Below are positions 6,197 through 16,800 of a stretch of DNA of 21,742 nt, piece after piece. The stretch is from positions 1 to 21,742 of the forward strand of contig CAMESA010000009.1 in assembly GCA_945935945.1 (NCBI GenBank). Reading direction: 5' to 3'. Each line of letters starts with the position of its first letter. Positions within the stretch are counted from its first letter, which is position 1. Below the pieces are notes generated by a model, which saw only the letters and a list, made by a program, of their open reading frames with translations, was not told where the DNA came from and searched no databases. Made by a program: the position numbers and the translations under genes. Source of the stretch: an uncultured Mollicutes bacterium (lineage in GTDB: Bacteria > Bacillota_I > Bacilli_A > RFN20 > CAG-826).

Positions 6197-8476
6197 TTAT
6201 TCATTGTTAAAATCTATACGAACAACACACTCTACAAGACGTTTTGTTCCTGGGTTTTTATCGATGATCTTACCGATACATTTACCATTTTTAATCGTGG
6301 AAGCCATACCAGGTCTTAATCTTGATAAGTATATTTTATCCCCGAAGTAATTAACCGAATTACCATCCATAAGCACTGGAACACGACCAGTTAAAGCAAC
6401 AGGTAAATAATTTTCATTTTTCTTTGACCCTAATTGTAATCCAGGTTTTGTTGAGATAACTCCATCAGCTTCGAATTGTGCTTTTGTAATTTCTTTTTCA
6501 CCATCACCGAACGAAATTAAAGTTCCTGGTTCATATATCTGATCAGCTTCATAGTACTCTGCTAAGTCGGCCCATTCTGCACGATACGATGTTCCCCAGA
6601 AATCAACTTGATTCCAATGCTGAGCTGCTTTATCTTGGGTTATATTTATATCTTTACCAACAATCATCTCGTTGAAATGAATACAAGTATTTACTTCAAT
6701 TGGATTGTTCCAATTTGCACCAGCTTGCGTACTGTTTGACGGTTTTGTTTTTTGAATAAAGTTGTTATATATACATTGCGGTGTTACAGCAGATGCGTTT
6801 GCTGGTGTTGGATAATCAACAACGTTTTTAACTTCAAGGTTTGTTGCATATCTTGTTGTACCAAATACACTCTCACTTGCTTCGTTTCTCAAGTCTAAAG
6901 CTAAACGAATAGAATTTGCACCAGTAATCCAACCCAAGAAACAATCTGTACGTGTTGTTGTAGGTTCTCCAGGGTTAGCTTTATCGCAATATACTGGTTG
7001 GTTAAGTTCTTCGGCTGAGAAGTTCCAATTGGTTGCTCTGCCCATCGTTGTAGATTTTACTCTGAATCTAGCTCCACTTCCGTTTCTAGGCAATTGTGAA
7101 CGTGGATCATATACTGCAGATTGTACAACATAATTGTCACCATCTACATCAATATTACCAACAGAAGGACCAATTAATCGGAAATCAGTTATTACACCTC
7201 CAGAGTTAATATCAGAACCAGTCACTTTAATTTTTAAGATCAAGTTATCAACAACAATTATATCAAGTTCATCATTTATATCATATCCAGATCCACCGTT
7301 GTATAATTCTACAGTGTATGTATAACTATTTAACAGGTTTGTAATCTCACCAGAATATACGATATTGTTACCGATACGAATACCAATAGGCATTTTTGGA
7401 TTTGGTGCAGGAGAATCTGTAAAATATCTACCTTCGGCTAATTCATAACGATGATTATCTGAATTCCAATAAACAAATTGATAATTTTTGACTTCTTTAG
7501 CAAAATTATCTTCACTCACACCTAAAAAGTTCATGGATGGTTGGAAAAATGTCCAATCATTTGTATATTGGCCATAATTTACAGAATTCAAAGCTCTAGG
7601 TACTGCTAAAGCTGGAATATTTGATCCATATAAATTATCAACTAAATAACAGTTATATGGTCTAGTTTTATTATCAAGTGGATAGTCTAAAAGTGTTTCG
7701 TTTGGTACTTCTGGTAAACTTTGATTTCCATCTTCCATCACATCTAAGTTTGATATAAAACCAAGATTACTCAAAACTGTATTAAAGAACAATTTTAATC
7801 TATTACCAATTCTACCTACGTTTTTTGAATATTTTGTTATAGGTGATGGAAGTGAAGCTACGGCAAATAAAACGTCATTAGCACCATCGTTATCTTTTAT
7901 ATATAAACCAATTGTTCCAATGTTCCATACTTCTTCATCATTATCTGTACGAGAACCAATGCCTTCAGGTGGTAAATTTAAGCAATATTGTAATCCACCA
8001 GATGCACTGTTATATCTCCAGCTTAACACTTGTGGTAATTTTTCTGCACTATGAGCAGCATTTAATGTACCAATTGAAAATTTTACATCACCATGAGACA
8101 AGAAGGTTTCATCTGTCCAATCAATGAAAGGAATACTAGGATTTATTACAACTTGATCAATTATTTTTACACCACTTATTGTAAGTCTATATCCACCAAT
8201 GACAGTATTTGTAAGTGCCTTTAATCCATTTGAGGTAATTACTAATCTGTATGATTCATCTGGAGCTACAACAAGCCAGTTTGTACCGTTGTATTGCTCT
8301 AATTCCCAACCGTTTTCATTATCACCAATAGCACAATATATCCCAGCTTGTAATTTATTTGGGTAATTTATAAAATATTGATCACGGCTTATTGGTTCTC
8401 CAGCACCAGTACGTTTAGCGAACCAAAAGCTACTATCTATGCCATATACGGCTAATTGATCTGCTGTAACTAACAT
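6197..8476 (-). CDS. Tail fibre/appendage protein with peptidase G2-like C-terminal domain
   Basis: A 759-residue protein starting at ATG 8476 with AAGGA 12 nt upstream. Residues 1-240 form a head region I do not recognise (ending LPSPITKYSKNVGRIGNRLK and LFFNTVLSNLG). Residues 393-434 hold a GSGYDINDELDI beta module shared with neighbours, followed by NGSGARFRV. The C-terminus, residues about 627-757, contains YRAEWADLAEYYEAD, YEPGTLISFG, GVISTKP and LPVALTGRVPVLMDG. This is the typical pattern of the peptidase G2-like intramolecular chaperone domain of phage fibres and neck appendages, which may trimerise the fibre and cleave itself off. I cannot assign catalytic residues, so self-cleavage is unproven. 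The 24-nt gap to the next fibre suggests co-transcription. Confidence 0.85.
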   Translation of the reverse strand: MLVTADQLAVYGIDSSFWFAKRTGAGEPISRDQYFINYPNKLQAGIYCAIGDNENGWELEQYNGTNWLVVAPDESYRLVITSNGLKALTNTVIGGYRLTISGVKIIDQVVINPSIPFIDWTDETFLSHGDVKFSIGTLNAAHSAEKLPQVLSWRYNSASGGLQYCLNLPPEGIGSRTDNDEEVWNIGTIGLYIKDNDGANDVLFAVASLPSPITKYSKNVGRIGNRLKLFFNTVLSNLGFISNLDVMEDGNQSLPEVPNETLLDYPLDNKTRPYNCYLVDNLYGSNIPALAVPRALNSVNYGQYTNDWTFFQPSMNFLGVSEDNFAKEVKNYQFVYWNSDNHRYELAEGRYFTDSPAPNPKMPIGIRIGNNIVYSGEITNLLNSYTYTVELYNGGSGYDINDELDIIVVDNLILKIKVTGSDINSGGVITDFRLIGPSVGNIDVDGDNYVVQSAVYDPRSQLPRNGSGARFRVKSTTMGRATNWNFSAEELNQPVYCDKANPGEPTTTRTDCFLGWITGANSIRLALDLRNEASESVFGTTRYATNLEVKNVVDYPTPANASAVTPQCIYNNFIQKTKPSNSTQAGANWNNPIEVNTCIHFNEMIVGKDINITQDKAAQHWNQVDFWGTSYRAEWADLAEYYEADQIYEPGTLISFGDGEKEITKAQFEADGVISTKPGLQLGSKKNENYLPVALTGRVPVLMDGNSVNYFGDKIYLSRLRPGMASTIKNGKCIGKIIDKNPGTKRLVECVVRIDFNNE

Positions 8477-8511
8477 TTTTATCGTAAATCCTTTATTTAA
8501 TCATATATATA

Positions 8512-8517
8512 AGAACT
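8512..8517 (-). promoter_or_regulatory. AGTTCT motif upstream of the 759-aa fibre gene
   Basis: In the 69-nt gap 8477-8545 the minus strand reads TTAGTTCTTATATATATGAT, with AGTTCT ending 35 nt before the ATG. The same hexamer sits 34 nt before the gp6-like start in a good promoter. No convincing -35 hexamer accompanies it here, so a phage-specific (late) promoter element is one possible reading. Confidence 0.35.
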
Positions 8518-8545
8518 AAAAAATCTAGTGTATTAAGATAGTTTT

Positions 8546-9190
8546 TTATTGTAGTGGTGGTAAATACGGGTAATCTTTTCCACCAATTGTAACATGGTCA
8601 TTCCAAATTGATGTATCTAATTTAAGTCTATTTACAATTTCAGAATCTGTCATACTTTCGCCAATAGATGTTTCTTGTGAATTACCAAATATAACTTTCC
8701 AAGCTGCTAAATCTTTGTTGTCACCAATTTCTTGATCATATTCACTATAATTATTTACAGCAGCTTCTAAAGACTGGTATGTTATAGTATTTGAAACATT
8801 GAGACCAAACCCTGAAGAATTTGTATAATGCCAAAAACTATAATAAACAGTTTTTTCATCTTTTTGATACGTAAAATGTTCACCAGTTGTGTTAGTATGA
8901 ATACTAGAATCGCTAGAAGCATAAAGCATATACATATCTCCGTATATTTTATAAGCATGTTCTCCTGTTTTAACGAAACTTCCATTCAAATACAATATTC
9001 GTGAAAAATCGATTCCCCAAAAAGCTTTTTCTTTAGTAAAACTTATGCCATCAATTACCCAATACTTATTGTTTTCGTGTAGATATCTCCAAACATCTGT
9101 TATTGTTTTCTCAGAGACATATTGTTTTCCACTTTTTACAGATTTATATCCTTTGTCTTCACCAGTATATCCAGACCAATCTATACTCAT
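8546..9190 (-). CDS. Hypothetical tail/baseplate-region protein
   Basis: A 214-residue protein with AGGAG 6-7 nt before ATG 9190. It is separated by one nucleotide from the stop of the giant wedge gene, so the two are almost certainly translationally coupled. It is rich in Tyr, Trp, Ser and Gly and looks beta-structured, without signal peptide or membrane segment. The end, LDTSIWNDHVTIGGKDYPYL, resembles the 'W....g..YPyL' endings of some modular surface proteins, a weak hint only. By position (after the gp7-like gene and before the fibres) it could be a wedge-to-fibre connector, where T4 encodes gp8-gp11, but I see no sequence match to those. Function unknown. Confidence 0.75.
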   Translation of the reverse strand: MSIDWSGYTGEDKGYKSVKSGKQYVSEKTITDVWRYLHENNKYWVIDGISFTKEKAFWGIDFSRILYLNGSFVKTGEHAYKIYGDMYMLYASSDSSIHTNTTGEHFTYQKDEKTVYYSFWHYTNSSGFGLNVSNTITYQSLEAAVNNYSEYDQEIGDNKDLAAWKVIFGNSQETSIGESMTDSEIVNRLKLDTSIWNDHVTIGGKDYPYLPPLQ

Positions 9191-9191
9191 T

Positions 9192-12100
9192 TTATTCTCC
9201 TAATAGGTTTGCAACTTCATTTAAGTCTGGTGTTGTTTCTTCATATCTATCTGTAACTGTTAACATAAATGTATCTTGTGCCTTATTATATTTAACATTC
9301 GCAACACTCTTATACTCATGTGTCGTTGTCGTACTCATATTTACAGCTTGAATAGTTTGTTGAGCTACCATCACACCACCACTATTTACAAATTGATAAC
9401 CACTTTTACTCATTGTACCGCCTTGATAACCAGTAACTTCGATTACAGGTTGAGTTTGGGATACTTTAGTATACCAGCAAGCAAACATTTCAATATTCAA
9501 TTCTTCTGGAGTATATTGTAAGTAGTCTTGTTTTAACCTTTTGATATCTAACAAAATGTTCTCTTCACCAGTTCCTGTGTTATCTCCACCCCAGTACAAC
9601 AAGTAGTTAGATGGATTTGGCACATAAGTGTTTCCAGTACCAAAACCAACTTTAATATTATTTATGGATGATGCAACTTCTCCAGTCATATTTGTGATAT
9701 ATGTCCAGCTATCTAAATCTCTACCAGAAGTCCATCTGTATTTTAGTACAACATAATCAACGTTTTTCAATACGATTTCTTTAGATGAAACAAGTGTACC
9801 GTATGTATCAAATTTAAGTGTAGAATTATCAATAGTACTTAATAAATGGTTAGTATATCTATAGAATGTACTATCTTCAGTTTCTTCATAAGGTACTAAT
9901 TCTGGTGTAGCTTTTGTAAATACGTAATCTACATCTTGGAAATTAAATCTCATTTTTGTGTTGTTATCATAATATACTATGTTTGTAGGTAACAACATAA
10001 TTGCGCAGTTTGTTTCAGATCCATTCTCAAGTTGAACAGTGCTGTATACATTATATTTTACTAAATCACATGACCAAGTTGTGTTATTGTGACTATAAGA
10101 ATATGTATCTGTATATGGAGCATTGTTTATATCGAATATATAATTGACTTTCGAATAGAGAGGAGTATCGGTATCTACATAAATAGACATTGTGCTACTA
10201 TCTTCAACTTCTACCTTATGATCTATTATTACTTCGTTTGTTCTACCTAAATTCCAGTTCATATCTGCAGCATCTGATAATGTAAATTCTGCAATACCAG
10301 CTTTTAGATTTTCTTTTCCAGCATGTGGATCTTCATTATCTAACGATGCTAATTTCCATTCATATACAGAAAATTCAGTATCTAAAGTAACATATGACAA
10401 ACGCCAAGAATTGTTTTCATAAAATAAACTATTAGGTCTTACATAATTTATCTTTCCATCAACAACGGTTTGCAACATCTTTATATCAGATGTTTCCGTT
10501 ACTTTTGTTACAGTTTGGAGATTTTTGCTGACAATATAACCTTCTTCTTTCACATCATAGTTTATAACAATTGCATACAACCAATCTGTTCTTGTTTGGT
10601 TTGGTACACAAGTTACAGTAAGTCCTGGAAGATTACTAAGTCTATTCCAATGTACATCACCAGTAGTTTGATTGCTTGTTTGCTGTTGTGATGTCCAATC
10701 CGTATATGTAAGTTGTTTACATGGTAGATATCCTGTAATAACATCTGTCCATTCTATATCTCTTTCTTCACCAGTTGTCTTGTATAAATATTCATCTCTT
10801 CCAAAGTTTTTATACAATTCGACAGATGCTTTTAATGTACCATCATTTTGGAATTCATAGGTCGGATTTCTAAACATATAAGATACTAGTTCTAAAGGTT
10901 TGTTTGAAACAGCTTTTTTGTATGGTAAAAATTCATGATCGTTTGTAAAGCACTGCTCTTCAGTTTCATAAACTTGAGAAGTTAATAAACTCATTGGTTG
11001 AATTTCTGTAGAACCGTTGTTGTTAGGATCTCCAAACATGTATATTTGTGTTATTTGATGAATATATAAAACTGCGGAAGCTATTTCGTAAAAAGCATCT
11101 TTGAATATATTCATAAATGTTTCATAATCCATTGTGAGAGGTATTTCTACAGAAACATCGACATGGTTTGTTGGATACCACAAATTTTTTCTGTCTAAAG
11201 TATACCAAGATACCCAATGACCACTTAATTGTTCAGACACTTTACCGAAATCATAGAAATCTACAGGATCTTCTCTAATATAACCACAATCTATACTTGG
11301 TTTATTAGGTCCTTGTTGTGGATCTGTCGTATAATCGTTTATAAGAGGTAAAAACATAGAAATAGTTTGATCACCAGTTGAAAGAGTGTTTTCGTAGAGT
11401 AGATTTCTTTTTTTATCTAAAATTTTATAAGAATATGTTTCACCTTCATCGATTAGATATTCAAAAGTGTTTGTATTTTCATCATATGAGAAAACTTTCA
11501 TTCTTTTGTTTTCCGAATTGTATAACTCAACACGGAGATTTATCGGATCTACGGAAATGTTAGCTACTTCTCTGGTTTGATAACTTATTGTTTCTGGAAC
11601 TACAACATTTGAAGCCGTTCCTATATGTCTTAATAAGATAATGTTTCCAGTGTTTTCATCTATTTCGCATTCGTAGTTGTTGTCTTTTGTAATGTTTGCT
11701 GTTCTTATAGAAGAATTAATTGTTAATGATAAAGTAATTTTATCTTCCATTAAAACAGGGAAAGGTACAGCAGGATGGTATCTGTCTATAACACCTTCTG
11801 TTAAAACAGGATAATTTGAATATCTTAATACACCTTCGAAACGAGGAGTGTTTGCTAAATTTACGTTATTTATAGCTAATTCACTTACTTGTCCAAAATC
11901 TAATGTGTCTGTGATATATCTTTGATGATACTCTGCTCCTAATTCTTCTGCTGTTCTAAAATCAACATATCTGCTTACATCATCTTTATTCGATCCTTCT
12001 GATTTTTCTTCTTGTGTAGTACAGAATGTCCATGATCCTAAATTAACATTTTTATATGTATCTCTTACACTAAATACACCATTTTCAATTGTAAACTGAA

Positions 12101-13802
12101 ATTTGTATGTGTGAACAGAAGGATGTCTGTTTATCAAATGACCCTCGTCCCAACCCCAAGCTGTAGCTGTGCTGTAAGCCATATTGCCTTGGTTTTGATT
12201 GGATGTGTTCAGCCACTCCATCCAATCTGTCCCATCATTTGCGATGGTGTTCACCCAAGTCTTCTTTGACTTAAGATAGTAACAGCCATTTAAACGACTA
12301 TCAACAACATTTTCGAAATAATCGAAATTCCATTCTGGTGTAAATGAATCTTTACGGATTACTACAGGGAGAGTACCGTTTTCAAAATGTAAGCTCCATG
12401 TATATGCGTACGATTTACGGAGTTCATCAGGAACAACTGTCTGAAAAACCTCAATCAATTTCCCCCATTCTTTATTGAAGAAATATGATTTTTTATCTGG
12501 TTTCTTTGTAGATTTGATAGGTGTAAACAATTGTTCTATGTTAATTATTTTACCATCATCTCTGAATGCATTATAGAAGTTATATGATGCTCTTGTACCT
12601 ACTGTATTATAAAAACTTCTGAGTTCTTCAACCAGATTGTGTTTTTTCTCCAAACTAAGATTTGTAACGTTTATTTGTAAACCTAAAAAGTTAATCAAAG
12701 CGTTTATGTTTGATGAATCGACTTTATTTATGTTACGAATGTTTTTAAGTCTTTGAATACTATCATAAGTTTCATTTAACAAGACTTTTTGAAAACTAGT
12801 TAAAAGTTCCTTAAACAACAATCCATTCAGATCGTATTCCGAAACATATTTTATAATAGATGGCGCATCTGGAACTGTTAAATAATACTCAGACGATTGT
12901 AAAGATTTTTTGTTAAATTTTGTTACAACTAAGCATTTTACAGAACGACCCTCAAAATCGTCATCTACAATTATAACACAACCGTCACCGTTTTTTTCAT
13001 GGATAAAAAATCCAGGTCTAATGTCATCTATAACAAGTCTAGCTATATTATCAAATGTAACAACACAGTTATAAGGGTTTTGAATTGTTGTTCCTCTATC
13101 GTCTTTTGGACCATAAGTTAGATATCCAAATGATGGTGTAAATGTCAACGCATAACAATCTTTTGACATTCTATAGTATTCAACAAAATCTATACCATGC
13201 TTGATTACAGTATTTAATCTGATGTAGTTTCCAATTTTTTGGATTTTATCAGGTGAAATTAATTCGCCGTTTTTGAAGAATATATATCTTTCTAATGTAT
13301 AGTCTTTTAATACAAATTGATTAAGTTCTGGATTCCAACTAAAATCATCTTCTACGTTTCCTTCATATACAATATCAGCGGAGGTATATACAATTACATT
13401 GCTCATAACTTTGTTTGTATACGATGCTTTTATATTTATGATATTGTTTTCTATATCTATTTCATATTCAGATGAAGAAAGTTTATAACCATTTACAAAA
13501 ACAAGTACAGGTTGTGATAGATTTTCTAAAGTATTTCCATATCTATCTATACCAGAAACTTTGGTATTTCTTTCTCTTAAATTTACAAGAAATTCATAAT
13601 AACGTGAACTGTCCACAAATTGAAATAAATCTAAATCATATTGAGGTTGATCTTTTACAAATAACATATTATCAGTTATAGTATAAGATGTTTTTGGACA
13701 TAACAGACTATCACTAAATAGTAATGTTGTCATATTAACATCACTTACTTCTAGTGGTCTATCCAAATATATTTTATTTATTTCATTTACTGTTTCAGAC
13801 AT
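9192..13802 (-). CDS. Giant baseplate wedge protein, gp7-like with gpI-like segment
   Basis: A 1536-residue protein, longer than T4 gp7 (1032). It starts at ATG 13802, 4 nt after the gp6-like stop. Residues about 325-415 include NALINFLGLQINVTNLSLEK and RSFYNTVGTRASYNFYNAF. This is the 'L...lG...w.l..k..ll.e...fyr..GTr.sy.f...' pattern of P2 gpI-type tail proteins and of the wedge protein next to gp6 in T4-like phages. Residues 758-818 look PEGA-like (EGETYSYKILDKKRNLLYEN). The remainder is long, beta-rich and unrecognised. It probably joins gp6 in the wedge and links to the fibres. The DNA for residues about 500-560 (12121-12300) is noticeably richer in G+C than its surroundings. The gp7-like call rests on the motif plus gene order. 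Confidence 0.75.
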   Translation of the reverse strand: MSETVNEINKIYLDRPLEVSDVNMTTLLFSDSLLCPKTSYTITDNMLFVKDQPQYDLDLFQFVDSSRYYEFLVNLRERNTKVSGIDRYGNTLENLSQPVLVFVNGYKLSSSEYEIDIENNIINIKASYTNKVMSNVIVYTSADIVYEGNVEDDFSWNPELNQFVLKDYTLERYIFFKNGELISPDKIQKIGNYIRLNTVIKHGIDFVEYYRMSKDCYALTFTPSFGYLTYGPKDDRGTTIQNPYNCVVTFDNIARLVIDDIRPGFFIHEKNGDGCVIIVDDDFEGRSVKCLVVTKFNKKSLQSSEYYLTVPDAPSIIKYVSEYDLNGLLFKELLTSFQKVLLNETYDSIQRLKNIRNINKVDSSNINALINFLGLQINVTNLSLEKKHNLVEELRSFYNTVGTRASYNFYNAFRDDGKIINIEQLFTPIKSTKKPDKKSYFFNKEWGKLIEVFQTVVPDELRKSYAYTWSLHFENGTLPVVIRKDSFTPEWNFDYFENVVDSRLNGCYYLKSKKTWVNTIANDGTDWMEWLNTSNQNQGNMAYSTATAWGWDEGHLINRHPSVHTYKFQFTIENGVFSVRDTYKNVNLGSWTFCTTQEEKSEGSNKDDVSRYVDFRTAEELGAEYHQRYITDTLDFGQVSELAINNVNLANTPRFEGVLRYSNYPVLTEGVIDRYHPAVPFPVLMEDKITLSLTINSSIRTANITKDNNYECEIDENTGNIILLRHIGTASNVVVPETISYQTREVANISVDPINLRVELYNSENKRMKVFSYDENTNTFEYLIDEGETYSYKILDKKRNLLYENTLSTGDQTISMFLPLINDYTTDPQQGPNKPSIDCGYIREDPVDFYDFGKVSEQLSGHWVSWYTLDRKNLWYPTNHVDVSVEIPLTMDYETFMNIFKDAFYEIASAVLYIHQITQIYMFGDPNNNGSTEIQPMSLLTSQVYETEEQCFTNDHEFLPYKKAVSNKPLELVSYMFRNPTYEFQNDGTLKASVELYKNFGRDEYLYKTTGEERDIEWTDVITGYLPCKQLTYTDWTSQQQTSNQTTGDVHWNRLSNLPGLTVTCVPNQTRTDWLYAIVINYDVKEEGYIVSKNLQTVTKVTETSDIKMLQTVVDGKINYVRPNSLFYENNSWRLSYVTLDTEFSVYEWKLASLDNEDPHAGKENLKAGIAEFTLSDAADMNWNLGRTNEVIIDHKVEVEDSSTMSIYVDTDTPLYSKVNYIFDINNAPYTDTYSYSHNNTTWSCDLVKYNVYSTVQLENGSETNCAIMLLPTNIVYYDNNTKMRFNFQDVDYVFTKATPELVPYEETEDSTFYRYTNHLLSTIDNSTLKFDTYGTLVSSKEIVLKNVDYVVLKYRWTSGRDLDSWTYITNMTGEVASSINNIKVGFGTGNTYVPNPSNYLLYWGGDNTGTGEENILLDIKRLKQDYLQYTPEELNIEMFACWYTKVSQTQPVIEVTGYQGGTMSKSGYQFVNSGGVMVAQQTIQAVNMSTTTTHEYKSVANVKYNKAQDTFMLTVTDRYEETTPDLNEVANLLGE

Positions 13803-13806
13803 TGGC

Positions 13807-16800
13807 TTACTTATATTCTTTGATTACTTCGTTTACTGTAATATATGTTTGAATTAAGAACTCATCAACATTGACTTCTATGTTGTCAACAGGTTCTAGT
13901 ACTTTACACCATTTTACGTTTGGAGTTGACATAACAGCTGTATAAATATCAGAAAGTTTAAGTCCTTTACCCAAATAATCAGGAGTAACATCAAACAATT
14001 TATTTACGTTGTTTTTTATATCTTGTATTATCATGTTACTTGTGATTGTTGCTGATGTGGACAAAGAGGCATCAATTGTAATAGCTACCTGTTTCACTTT
14101 TGGTTGTACAAATTCCATATAAGTTGTAAAGTGATTATATTTCTCAATTATAGGTTGATCTAAATAGTTTACGTCTTGTGTATCAATTCTGTTTCCAACA
14201 AATGCACTTGATACCTCAACATTACTGTTTGATGTGATTAAGATTGTTCCACCCTCACCAAGAGTAGTTCCATCACCAGAAGCACGTGCCATATTGATAT
14301 TAACAGTTAATCCAGTTCCAGAACCACCAATCGTTTTGTAAGCAACACCTTGTTCATGACCACTAGGAGGAGTGAAATAGTTTGAAATGAATTCATCAAT
14401 AGATTCAGAATCTGTGTCTACTAAAACTGAGTTCACCCATACAGCCTGTAAAACACCACCGTAACTATTTTTTGCTGTAATTTTTAACGCAATTTGTGAA
14501 TCTGTGCCTTGTAAATAAACGATATCATTTACTTCGTAGCCTTCGCCCATGTCTTGGAATTTTGTTTCTTTAAAATCAATAGTGTATACAGCTTGATCGT
14601 CTAAGGAAAGAGGAATGACAGTGTTTACATAATTTGCACCAATCAATTCTGTAGACATTTCAGAAGAACTTTGCTCACGTACACTTATTGCATAAATACC
14701 ATTTGTTGCATTTATTACTTTAACTAAGAATGTAGTTGATATACCGTTTTCAGCATAAGTATAAGCTAAAATGTTTCCATTTTTGTAGCCATTATCTACT
14801 GTTAATCCATCTATTTCAACGTTATAACTATACAACAAGTAATCATCTTCGTTCATCAATCCTTCATTCAAATATCCTAAATAAGATGGATCTTTTGGAT
14901 CAATTCCTTCTGAGATATCTTGTTCTTCTTCTTTTGTATAGACATAACTAGGACCTGGACTACCTGCTGTTGGGAAGTTCATATGAATCGTACCATTGTT
15001 AGCATAATCGATATAAGAACAATCTTCTTCATATAATAGTTTCATCTTATCAATATGAATATAACCTTCGTATTGTGAAGAAGAAGCGGTTTGTTCTGTC
15101 GTATAAAATTCTATAACAAATACATGATATTTTTCTAAAATATTATCTTCTGTTAAACAATTTGTTGGATACCAATTTGTCCAGTAATCTGTTTCTGGCC
15201 CTGGTCTTTCTACATATACTCTATCGATGATTCTTGTCCAATTTTCACTATTCCTTATGTTTTCGTAAGATGGATCAGAGAGTTTTGAGCCATACATAGC
15301 AAATGTACCTATGAACTTTTGTGAAGGTGTTGCTTGGAATTTCACACCAGCTATACCTTTTCCATCTAATAAATCACTGTAGTTTATGATAATTTGTACA
15401 GGTTGAAGTAAAGATGGTGTATATAAGCTTTGATAATATGAATCGCTTGAAATATTCGACCTAGCATTTGTAATTGGATAAGCGTTTGTTGCGCCTTCTT
15501 TGTCATCGTTTGTTTTAACAAGTTCTTTTGTTAATCTAACACCAGTTTGTACTCTTACAGCTAAGTTACTTCCGTTTCCACTAGATGTGATATCATTGAA
15601 TACGTATTGTGTATTTGGTTCCCATGCGTAATCCGAATTTGTCATAGCTTGTTGTAGTTTTAAGTTTGTAACAGAACCATTCGGATTTACTTCTGTAATT
15701 AAAACACTCAAATTAATGTTATCTGCACCATTTCCTAAATAAACAACATCTCCAACTTTATAATCAATACCAGAGTTCAAAATAGGATCGTCATCCAATT
15801 CAATGAAACAAGGACCATTTAAACAATGTAAAGCAGCTTGCCAATCTGGTAATAAACTATCTCTAGGATCTTTGATATTATCATTTATAAAGAGAAATCC
15901 TTTAGCACCAGTATCTTGAGCTAAAACAAATTCATTTGGATTGGTTTTATTTACAATCTTTAATGCATAAGAACCATAAAAACCTCTGTTACTACCAATC
16001 AATCCGTCATATTCATAACTCTTTTCAACATAACCTATTGTGTTATATGGATAAGATTCGAAAGATTTAAGACCAGTATAGAAAACCATATTCATCATCA
16101 ACGGATCATAGGCACCAGCTTTATCTGCTTGCTCATATTCACCCCAAGCATTTGATGTTAAATAACCACATTGATTATCTAACATTGCAATATAATCTTG
16201 TCTACGAACAGCACGATGGCCAGAAGCGTAAACCCACGGAGAAGTCATACGTAAAACTTCTAACGATTGTGTGCCAAAACCACCATAACTTGTAGAGGTT
16301 GTTGTTACTTCTAAATCTAAATCTTCTTGATTACCATAACTATCTGTAAATGTCAAAGGATTCTCTAATTTTCCTTGTAATCCAATTTCAGAGGTATTTC
16401 CTTCTTCACCATCATTTGAAACATAGTGAATAACAATTGTACTGTTTGAAATAGGTAAATCTCCGAGTTGACCATCACCAACTTTTAGGAAAGACCTACC
16501 ATCAGAGTCTGTTCTTAATACAACCATTTTAGTTAAGTTAGGATCAGAAACATAATTCTTTTCATAATCAAGGAAGTTATCTGACACAGACCATTCTTCA
16601 CCGTTTACATAAACTTTAATGTAATTTTGATTTGCCTTAAAGTCACTTGAAAAATAGAAACGTTCATATGGAATACCAGAAGTCGTTTTTGTTACTTCTA
16701 GCACTTCACCTTGCATTAAAACGATATCTGTAACAGTCTCTACACCAGCAGGAAGTAAGATACCATGTGGATTGAAATATTTTTTACCATTGATAATAAA

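Noticed and set aside
8782..8985. A minus-strand frame encoding a very hydrophobic 67-residue peptide
   Set aside because: It lies entirely inside the 214-aa gene in another frame, has no good ribosome binding site, and hydrophobicity is expected from AT-rich out-of-frame translation.
9103..9521. Plus-strand frames opposite the wedge and 214-aa genes
   Set aside because: They are antisense to well-supported genes, have no ribosome binding site, and show the Tyr/Leu/Ser-rich composition of AT-rich antisense translation.
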